Assembly: GCF_014650175.1 (NCBI RefSeq)
Contig: NZ_BMUL01000004.1
Span: 372,001 to 436,000, forward strand
Direction of reading: 5' to 3'
DNA length: 64,000 nt
Source: Streptomyces termitum
GTDB taxonomy: Bacteria > Actinomycetota > Actinomycetes > Streptomycetales > Streptomycetaceae
The position numbers were made by a program, and so were the translations under genes. Shown here in pieces: positions 34,578 through 40,643 of the stretch; positions within the stretch are counted from its first letter, which is position 1, and every line of letters begins with the position of its first letter. Under the pieces are notes generated by a model. That model was not told where the DNA came from. It saw nothing but the letters and a program-made list of their open reading frames with translations, and ran no database searches.

Positions 34578-35810
34578 ATGAACGGCGGACGGCCAGACCG
34601 GGGTGCCCCGGTCGGCGAGGAACCTTCCACCGGACCCGATGACGTCGACGCGTGGGTGGCCGGACTCGGCGACTCCGTCTTCGCCCCCCTGGGCAGACGG
34701 GACCAGCGGATCCAGGCCGAGCGGTACACGCGCGGGCTGCTCAGAGCCACCGGCCGCAAGACCCTCCGCAACATCGCGGACCAGGTCGGCGGGGAGGCCG
34801 CCCGCCAGAGCACCCACCACTTCATCAGCGGCTCCTCCTGGGAATGGACCCGGGTCCGGCGCGCCCTCGCCGCCACGGCCGGACGGATGACCGAACCGCG
34901 CGCCCTGGTGGTGCTGCCGACCGTCGTCCCGAGGGTCGGCACCCGCTCGGTGGGGGTCGGGGAGCAGTTCGTCCCCCACCTGCGCCAGACCGTCCTCGGC
35001 CAGCAGTCGTACGGGGCGTGGCTGGCGTCGGCCGAAGCCGCGGTGCCGGTGAACTGGCGGCTGGTCCTGCCCCCGGAGTGGACGGAGGACGCCGCGCGGC
35101 GGCGCGGCGCGAGCATCCCCGAGACGGTCCGGCCGGAGACCCTGGAGGCGTGCGCGAGCGAGACCGCCCTCGAACCGCTCCGCGACTGGGGCGTGCCCCC
35201 GTGGCCGGTGGTCGTCGACAGCGAGGGGCTCGACGTCGCGGAGTGCCTCCGGCACTTCGACCGGGCCGGCGTGCCCCTCGTCATGCGGGTCTGTCCGTCG
35301 ACCCCGCTGCGGATCGACTGCACGGCCCTCCAGGGCTACAGCGACCGGGAGATCCAGGCGGAACAGCTCGTCGAGTCGATGAAGCGGATGCGCCGCCCCC
35401 TCGAATGCCAGGACGCGCGGGGCCGGCCGCTCCAGGACGCCGTGGTGTCCGTCATCCCGGTCGTGCCCGCGAGCATGCCGGGACCCCGGCGCGAGCCCGG
35501 CCGCCAGCTGCTGCTGATGGCCCACTGGCAGGGCCGGGAGCGGCGGCCGGCCAAGATGTGGCTCACCAACGCCGCCGACCTCCCGCCGGCCGACGTGATC
35601 GCCCTGGTCGAGCTCGCCGAGACGGTCACCCGCGACTTCCTCCCGATCGCCGAGGGCGTCGGCCTGCGGGACTTCGGCGGCCGCTCCTTCCAGGGCTGGC
35701 ACCGGCACGTCACGATGGCCTCCGTGGCCCACCTCGCGGCCGTCCTCGCCGGCCCCCGCACCTTCCCGGCGACCCGCGCCGCCGCCCTCCCGGCGGCCCG
35801 CGGCGGCTGA
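34578..35810 (+). CDS. Transposase-derived (IS701/DDE_5-like) protein lacking the catalytic triad
   Basis: A 410-residue protein that aligns along its length with IS701-type transposases: N-terminal helical domain (RRDQRIQAERYTRGLLRATG), SVGVGEQFVPHL, VNWRLVLPPEW, and C-terminal GLRDFGGRSFQGWHRHVTMA. Where active enzymes have a first Asp in a VVDDT-type motif it reads ALVVLPTVVPR, and the usual Glu in an IERDY-type motif is Thr (TVTRDF). The second Asp (VVVDSEG) may remain. No inverted repeats surround it. It is therefore a domesticated, non-transposing protein, probably DNA-binding, at the left border of the polyketide cluster, and could be a regulator. Confidence 0.75.
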   Translation: MNGGRPDRGAPVGEEPSTGPDDVDAWVAGLGDSVFAPLGRRDQRIQAERYTRGLLRATGRKTLRNIADQVGGEAARQSTHHFISGSSWEWTRVRRALAATAGRMTEPRALVVLPTVVPRVGTRSVGVGEQFVPHLRQTVLGQQSYGAWLASAEAAVPVNWRLVLPPEWTEDAARRRGASIPETVRPETLEACASETALEPLRDWGVPPWPVVVDSEGLDVAECLRHFDRAGVPLVMRVCPSTPLRIDCTALQGYSDREIQAEQLVESMKRMRRPLECQDARGRPLQDAVVSVIPVVPASMPGPRREPGRQLLLMAHWQGRERRPAKMWLTNAADLPPADVIALVELAETVTRDFLPIAEGVGLRDFGGRSFQGWHRHVTMASVAHLAAVLAGPRTFPATRAAALPAARGG

Positions 35811-35826
35811 CCCGCGACTACGACGA

Positions 35827-35868
35827 CCGGCCCCGGAGCCGCACGAAGCGGTACGGCTCCGGGGCCGG
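35827..35868 (+). terminator. Terminator after the transposase-derived gene
   Basis: A perfect 15-bp stem (CCGGCCCCGGAGCCG/CGGCTCCGGGGCCGG) with a 12-base loop. Confidence 0.7.
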
Positions 35869-35898
35869 CGCGCGCGTCGGGTCCGGCTGGACTCCTCT

Positions 35899-35914
35899 TC
35901 GACCGCCCGTCGAG
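35899..35914 (+). promoter_or_regulatory. SARP-type repeat pair before the ketoreductase
   Basis: TCGA occurs at 35899 and 35910, exactly 11 bp apart (TTCGACC / GTCGAGG), about 65 bp before the ketoreductase start. It matches the spacing of SARP (ActII-ORF4-type) heptamer repeats. Confidence 0.45.
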
Positions 35915-35976
35915 GGCCGGAACCGACTCTGGGCACCGTCAAGCGTGCTTCGAGCAGACGGTTCTACGGAGGAACA

Positions 35977-36762
35977 ATGGCCGAGCGGCAGCAGCGGGTG
36001 GCAGTGGTGACCGGGGCGACCAGCGGGATCGGCCTCGCCGTGGCCGCCCGGCTGGCCCGGGGCGGTGCCCGGGTCTTCGTGTGCGGGCGGGACGAGGACC
36101 GGCTGGCCGGGACCGTCAAGTCCCTGCGCGACGAGGGGCTGGAGGTCGACGGGGTCCGCTGCGACGTCACCGACAAGGAGGACGTCCGCGGCTTCGTCCG
36201 CGCGGCGGTGGAGCGGTACGGCACGATCGACATCCTCGTGAACAACGCCGGACGCAACGGCGGCGGCGCCATCGCCGAGATGACCGACGAGCTCTGGTAC
36301 GACGTCATCGACACCAACCTGAACAGCGTCTTCCTGGTGACCCGCGAGGTCCTGTCCGGCGGCGGCATGCTCGGCAAGGAGTGGGGCCGGATCGTCAACA
36401 TCGCCTCCACCGCCGGCAAGCAGGGCGCGGTCACCGCGGCCCCCTACTCCGCCTCGAAGCACGGCGTGGTCGGCTTCACCAAGGCGCTGGGCCTGGACCT
36501 CGCCAGGACCGGGATCACCGTCAACGCGGTCTGCCCCGGCTTCGTCGAGACCCCGATGGCCGAGCGGGTCCGCCGCCACTACGCGGACATGTGGGACATC
36601 ACCGAGGACGAGGCCGCCGAGAAGGTCACCACCCGCGTGCCGATCGGCCGTTACGTGGACGTCACGGAGGTCGCCGCGATGGTCGACTACCTCGTCGCCG
36701 ACGCCGCCGGGGCCGTCACCGCGCAGGCCATGAACGTCTGCGGAGCCCTCGGCACCTACTGA
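35977..36762 (+). CDS. Type II PKS C-9 ketoreductase (ActIII-like)
   Basis: A 261-residue short-chain dehydrogenase close to ActIII. It has the NADPH motif TGATSGIG, the catalytic YSASK, and the signature ITVNAVCPGFVETPMAERVR ... VPIGRY. It reduces the C-9 carbonyl of the nascent poly-beta-ketone on the ACP. At the position where ActIII has the PGG motif this enzyme reads NGG (NNAGRNGGG), a change that may affect substrate entry or stereochemistry. It has a GGAGG site and begins the first tailoring unit, followed 33 bp later by a dehydrogenase gene. Confidence 0.93.
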   Translation: MAERQQRVAVVTGATSGIGLAVAARLARGGARVFVCGRDEDRLAGTVKSLRDEGLEVDGVRCDVTDKEDVRGFVRAAVERYGTIDILVNNAGRNGGGAIAEMTDELWYDVIDTNLNSVFLVTREVLSGGGMLGKEWGRIVNIASTAGKQGAVTAAPYSASKHGVVGFTKALGLDLARTGITVNAVCPGFVETPMAERVRRHYADMWDITEDEAAEKVTTRVPIGRYVDVTEVAAMVDYLVADAAGAVTAQAMNVCGALGTY

Positions 36763-36795
36763 TCCGCGCCCTCCCCCCGTATCCCAGGAGCACCC

Positions 36796-37887
36796 GTGAG
36801 CGAGACGACAGGCACGGACACCGGCAGCGGCACCGGGACCGGTGCCGTGCGGACGGCGGCGGTGATCGGCACCGGCACCATCGGCCTCGGCTGGATCGCC
36901 CTCTTCGCCGCGGCGGGCCTCGCGGTCCGCGTCCACAGCCGCCGCCCCGACGCCGAACGGCACGTGCGCGCCGCCCTCGGCCGGTACGCGGCCACCCTGC
37001 CCGACGGGCCGAGGGACCCCGAGGAGCTCGCCGCCCGGCTGCGCTTCGAACCGGACCTCGCCCGGGCGGTCGAGGGCGCGGACGCCGTGCAGGAGAACGC
37101 CCCCGAGGACCTCGCGCTCAAGCGGGACCTCTTCGCGCGGGCCGGTGCCGCCGCCGGCCCCCGCGCGCTGCTGCTCTCCTCGACGTCCACCCTGTCGCCC
37201 GACGACCTCGGCGCGGCGACGGCCGACCCGTCCCGGCTGCTCGTCGCCCACCCCTTCAACCCGCCGCACATCGTGCCGCTGGTCGAGGTGGTCGCCGGGG
37301 AGCGGACCGACCCGGCGGCCGTGGACGACGCGGTCGCCTTCTACCGGGGCCTGGGCAAGACGCCCGTGGTGCTGCGCAGGACCGTCCCCGGCTTCGTCGC
37401 CAACCGGCTCCAGTCGGCCCTGCTCCGCGAGAGCGTCCACCTGGTCCGCGAGGGGGTGGTGACGGTGGCCGAACTGGACGGGATCGTGACCGCCTCCATC
37501 GGACCGCGCTGGGCGGCCGTCGGCCCCTTCCGGGCCTTCCACCTCGGCGGCGGTCCCGGCGGACTGCGCCACTGGTTCCAGCACCTCGGGGTCGGCCTGG
37601 AGCGCGGCTGGGCCGGGCTGGGCGCGCCGCCGGTCGACGAGGCCACCGTCGGCACGGTGATCGCCCAGGCCGACGAGGCGTTCGGCGACCGCTCCTACGA
37701 GGAGCTCGCGGCCGACCGCGACGCGGTGCAGAACGCCGTCATCGCGGCGGTCGCCCTCGCCCGGGCCACACCCCCGGACCCCGCCGAGGGCCGGGCGCAC
37801 GGTGCGGCGGCGGGGGACGCGGACGGCGCGGCGACGGACGGTCCGGCCGGGACCGTGCGGATCGGAGCCGTACCGCGGTCCGCTTGA
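36796..37887 (+). CDS. 3-hydroxyacyl-CoA dehydrogenase-like ketoreductase (ActVI-ORF1/RED1-like)
   Basis: A 363-residue NAD(P)-dependent dehydrogenase. The Rossmann motif is VIGTGTIGLGWIALFAAAGL, and LVAHPFNPPHIVPLVEVV is the family substrate/catalytic segment; the helical C-terminal domain follows. In actinorhodin biosynthesis ActVI-ORF1 reduces the C-3 ketone to set pyran stereochemistry. A second homologue fused to a DSBA domain lies at 40644, so the cluster has two. The GTG start has a GGAG site. The last codons overlap the first unit of an 11-bp repeat array. Confidence 0.88.
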   Translation: MSETTGTDTGSGTGTGAVRTAAVIGTGTIGLGWIALFAAAGLAVRVHSRRPDAERHVRAALGRYAATLPDGPRDPEELAARLRFEPDLARAVEGADAVQENAPEDLALKRDLFARAGAAAGPRALLLSSTSTLSPDDLGAATADPSRLLVAHPFNPPHIVPLVEVVAGERTDPAAVDDAVAFYRGLGKTPVVLRRTVPGFVANRLQSALLRESVHLVREGVVTVAELDGIVTASIGPRWAAVGPFRAFHLGGGPGGLRHWFQHLGVGLERGWAGLGAPPVDEATVGTVIAQADEAFGDRSYEELAADRDAVQNAVIAAVALARATPPDPAEGRAHGAAAGDADGAATDGPAGTVRIGAVPRSA

Positions 37888-37953
37888 GGTCCGCTCGAAG
37901 GGCGGTCGGGCTCCGGTCGAGGTCCGCTCGAAGTCCGCTCGACGTTCGCTCGG
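37884..37953 (+). promoter_or_regulatory. Seven-fold 11-bp SARP repeat array
   Basis: TCGA-type cores recur at 37884 (TTGA), 37895, 37906 (TCGG), 37917, 37928, 37939 and 37950 (TCGG), each exactly 11 bp apart, with TCCGC between several of them. SARP activators bind such direct repeats on one DNA face. Seven is more than the two or three usually needed. The array begins in the stop codon of the ActVI-1-like gene and precedes the SoxR-type promoter of the next gene. Confidence 0.8.
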
Positions 37954-37980
37954 GAACAACTCCCTTCCTGATCAAGGCAA

Positions 37981-38011
37981 TTGACCTCGACCGCGGTTGA
38001 GGTTGCACGAT
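37981..38011 (+). promoter_or_regulatory. SoxR/MerR-type operator-promoter
   Basis: TTGACC (37981-37986) and CACGAT (38006-38011) are separated by 19 bp, the over-long spacer typical of MerR-family-activated promoters. The spacer contains ACCTCGACCGCGGTTGAGGT (37984-38003), an inverted repeat with CCTC...GAGG ends like SoxR boxes (CCTCAA...TTGAGG). SoxR in Streptomyces senses redox-active quinones and controls quinone/flavin reductases, matching the enoyl/quinone reductase gene that follows at 38080. No soxR gene is in the window, so a chromosomal SoxR is the expected regulator. Confidence 0.65.
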
Positions 38012-38079
38012 GGGGTCACGGGCCCGCCGGAGAACCCCGGCACGCCCGTGACCCCATTCGTACGAGGAAGGAACCACCC

Positions 38080-38991
38080 ATGCTGGCAGCAGCCATCCGA
38101 GCCTTCGGCGCCCCCGAGGCGATCGAGGTGACGGAGCTCGACACCCCCCGTCCGGCCCCCGGCGAGGTGCGGGTGCGGGTGAGGGCGGCCGGAGTCCAGG
38201 CCTACGACTGCGCCGTCCGGGCCGGCTGGAACCCGCCCGGCATGACCCTGGCCTTCCCCCAGGTCCTCGGCAACGACTTCGCGGGCGTCGTCGACGAACT
38301 CGGCGAGGGCGTCACCGGCTTCGCCCCCGGCGACGAGGTCCTGGGCTGGGCCGTGCTGTCCTGCTACGCCGAGTACCTGGTCGTGTCGGCCGACCAGGTC
38401 GTGGCCAAGCCCGCGAACATGCCGTGGGAGGAGGCCGGTGCCTTCTCCGCCTCCGCGCAGACCGCCCACACCGCCCTGCGGGCGCTGGAGGTCGGCCCCG
38501 GCGACACCCTGCTCGTGCACGCCGCCGCCGGCGGCGTCGGCACGATCGCCGTCCAGCTCGCCAAGGAGTGGGGCGCCACGGTCATCGGCACCGCCGGCGA
38601 GCGCAACCACGACTACCTCCGCTCCCTCGGCGCGATCCCCGTCACCTACGGCGACGGGCTCGCCGACCGGGTCCGCGCCCTCGCCCCCGACGGGGTCACC
38701 GCCGCCCTCGACGGCATCGGCGGCCCGGCCCTCGACGTCTCCGTCGAGCTGGTCAAGGACCGCGGCCGGATCGGCACCCTCGTCGACTTCGCCCGCGTCG
38801 AGGAGCTCGGCGTCCGGGCGATCTTCAGCCAGCGGTCCGCCGAGCGCCTGCGCGAACTGACCGGGCTCTACGCCCAGGGCCGGATCCGCGTCGAGGTCTC
38901 CCGGGTCTTCCCGCTGGCCGCCGCCCCCGAGGCCCACCACGAGGTCGAGACCGGGCACGTGCGCGGAAAGATCGTCCTGGCGATCGACTGA
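38080..38991 (+). CDS. NADPH:quinone/enoyl reductase, medium-chain (ActVI-ORF2-like)
   Basis: A 303-residue zinc-independent medium-chain dehydrogenase/reductase. Features are the GroES-like N-domain (GNDFAGVVDELGEGVTGFAPGDEV) and the NADPH motif (VHAAAGGVGTIAVQLAKEWGATVIGTA). No catalytic zinc ligands are seen. In actinorhodin-type pathways ActVI-ORF2/ORF4 relatives reduce the enoyl bond of the dihydropyran intermediate. The SoxR-type promoter and SARP repeats directly upstream suggest a second or alternative role as a quinone-detoxifying reductase. Confidence 0.82.
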   Translation: MLAAAIRAFGAPEAIEVTELDTPRPAPGEVRVRVRAAGVQAYDCAVRAGWNPPGMTLAFPQVLGNDFAGVVDELGEGVTGFAPGDEVLGWAVLSCYAEYLVVSADQVVAKPANMPWEEAGAFSASAQTAHTALRALEVGPGDTLLVHAAAGGVGTIAVQLAKEWGATVIGTAGERNHDYLRSLGAIPVTYGDGLADRVRALAPDGVTAALDGIGGPALDVSVELVKDRGRIGTLVDFARVEELGVRAIFSQRSAERLRELTGLYAQGRIRVEVSRVFPLAAAPEAHHEVETGHVRGKIVLAID

Positions 38992-39037
38992 CCCCTCGGG
39001 ACGCCACCCGCCCCCGGGGCCGGGGGAAACGCCCGCC

Positions 39038-39104
39038 CCGGGAACCTCCCGGGCCCCCGGGACCACCCCGGAAACGCTCCCGGGGCACCCCCGTACCACC
39101 CCGG
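39038..39104 (+). promoter_or_regulatory. Phased CCCGG repeats before the DSBA gene
   Basis: CCGG-type cores occur at 39038, 39049, 39068, 39080, 39091 and 39101, mostly 10-12 bp apart, ending 34 bp before the FrnE-like gene. Spacing is less exact than in the other arrays, so a SARP role is plausible but weaker. Confidence 0.45.
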
Positions 39105-39137
39105 GAAAACCCGCCCGACCCCTCCGAGGAGACCCCC

Positions 39138-39773
39138 GTGAAGATCGAGATTTTCTCCGACATCCTCTGCCCCTGGTGCTTCGTCGGCAAGCGCCGCATC
39201 CAGGCCGCCCTCGACCTCTTCGGCCACCAGGACGAGGTCGAGGTCGTCTGGCGCAGCTACGAGCTCGGCCCCGAGGCCGAGCGCGAGCCCGGCCCGACGG
39301 CCGCGAAGGTCATGGAGACCTGGATGGACCCCGCCGCCGTCCCCGCCCGGGTCGCCCAGATCCAGGGCCACGGCCGGCAGGAGGGCCTGGAGCTCAACAT
39401 GCACCTCTCCCGGCCGGTCAACTCCTTCGACGCCCACCGGCTCACCCACCTCGCGGGGAAGTACGGCCGCACCGACGCGATGGTGGAGCGGCTGCTCCAC
39501 GCCTACCACACCGAGGCGCTGATCATCACCGACCACGACGTGCTGATCCGCCTCGCCGAGGAGGCCGGCCTCGACGCCGCCGAGGCGCGCGCGGTCCTCG
39601 CCGGTGACGCCTACGCCGACGACGTCCGCGCCGACCAGGAGCGGGCCCGCGAACTCGGCGTCTCCGGCGTCCCGTCCGTCGTCATCGACGGCCGGCCCCC
39701 GGTCTCCGGGGTGATGGCCCCCGCCGCGCTCGCGGAGCACCTGGAGAGCGCCCGGTCCCGCGCCGGGGCGTGA
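39138..39773 (+). CDS. DSBA-family oxidoreductase (FrnE-like)
   Basis: A 211-residue thioredoxin-fold protein with the active-site motif CPWC at residues 11-14 (SDILCPWCFVGKRR), and GVSGVPSVVIDGRPPVSGVM near the end with the cis-Pro. It resembles FrnE of the frenolicin cluster. FrnE-type genes recur in pyranonaphthoquinone clusters, where their chemical role has not been settled. It has no signal peptide, so it is cytosolic. GTG start with GAGGAG upstream. A second, divergent DSBA domain is fused to a dehydrogenase at 41638-42452. Confidence 0.85.
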   Translation: MKIEIFSDILCPWCFVGKRRIQAALDLFGHQDEVEVVWRSYELGPEAEREPGPTAAKVMETWMDPAAVPARVAQIQGHGRQEGLELNMHLSRPVNSFDAHRLTHLAGKYGRTDAMVERLLHAYHTEALIITDHDVLIRLAEEAGLDAAEARAVLAGDAYADDVRADQERARELGVSGVPSVVIDGRPPVSGVMAPAALAEHLESARSRAGA

Positions 39774-39873
39774 CGCGGCGCCTGGACGCGGGCTCGATCG
39801 CGGCTCCAGCCGGACCGATCAGATTGGGCCAGGCGCGCCCGGAGCGTCCAGGCGCGAAGAACAGGGGAACTCA

Positions 39874-40527
39874 GTGCAGACGAACTGGAAGAAGGCAGCC
39901 GGCCTCCTCGCCTCGGTGGGCATGGCCGTCACGGGGGTCCTGGCGTCGAGCGGCTCCGCCTCGGCGGCGGGCGGCGGCACCGCCACCACGACCACGAGCA
40001 CGCTGCCGTACGTGTGCCAGACCCGCGTGACGGGCTCGTGGATCCCGGTGGACTACTCCCGTACGTTCACCGTGACGGCGCCGGCCACCGTCGCCCCGAA
40101 CAAGACCTTCAAGGTCACGTTCGACTCGGCGCCGATCAACGCGGTCGCCGCCTACAACAAGACGCTGACCGACGTGCGGATCGCCTACCGGGTGCCGGCC
40201 GGCGCCACCGTGCTGGGTTACCGGCTCACCGGCGGCAGCTCCAACCTCGGCGGCGGCCAGTGGGTCGAGCGGCACGGCGACACCTTCGTCGTCCGGTCCG
40301 ACGACGCCTTCCAGGGCGGCGTCGAGTACGACCTGCCGAACCTGGAGGTCGTCCTGCGCGCCCCCGGCTCCGGCACGCTCACGACCACGGCCGGCGGCAC
40401 CGGCTTCGACGACCCGTCGTTCTACTGGTACCGCCTGCAGCCCACCACCAACGAGTGGGACCCCTTCCAGTGCTACGCCGACCCGGCCCAGCCGGTGGTC
40501 TTCTCCACCACCACGGTCCAGCCCTGA
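39874..40527 (+). CDS. Secreted protein, possible ActVI-ORF3-like dehydratase
   Basis: A 217-residue exported protein. The signal peptide (KKAAGLLASVGMAVTGVLAS ... ASA) ends near residue 31, and the mature part is beta-rich (FTVTAPATVAPNKTFKVTFDSAPI, FVVRSDDAFQGGVEYDLPNLEVVL) with two Cys (YVCQTRV and FQCYADP) that may form a disulfide. The actinorhodin cluster also has a protein with a signal peptide, ActVI-ORF3, annotated as dehydratase for pyran formation; context makes this a candidate equivalent, but I cannot confirm homology. The start is GTG at 39874. A perfect terminator follows. Confidence 0.6.
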   Translation: MQTNWKKAAGLLASVGMAVTGVLASSGSASAAGGGTATTTTSTLPYVCQTRVTGSWIPVDYSRTFTVTAPATVAPNKTFKVTFDSAPINAVAAYNKTLTDVRIAYRVPAGATVLGYRLTGGSSNLGGGQWVERHGDTFVVRSDDAFQGGVEYDLPNLEVVLRAPGSGTLTTTAGGTGFDDPSFYWYRLQPTTNEWDPFQCYADPAQPVVFSTTTVQP

Positions 40528-40548
40528 CGGGCCGGAACGGATGAACCC

Positions 40549-40581
40549 GACGGCCGCCGGAGCACCGCTCCGGCGGCCGTC
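40549..40581 (+). terminator. Terminator hairpin
   Basis: A perfect 15-bp stem (GACGGCCGCCGGAGC/GCTCCGGCGGCCGTC) with a 3-base loop, ending the first tailoring unit. Confidence 0.7.
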
Positions 40582-40643
40582 GCCGGACGTACGGGCCCCG
40601 ACGCCCGGCGCCGTCCCCCCCCACCGACCACGACGGGTGAGAC

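Noticed and set aside
34578..35810. Active insertion sequence
   Set aside because: No terminal inverted repeats or target duplication seen, and catalytic residues are missing.
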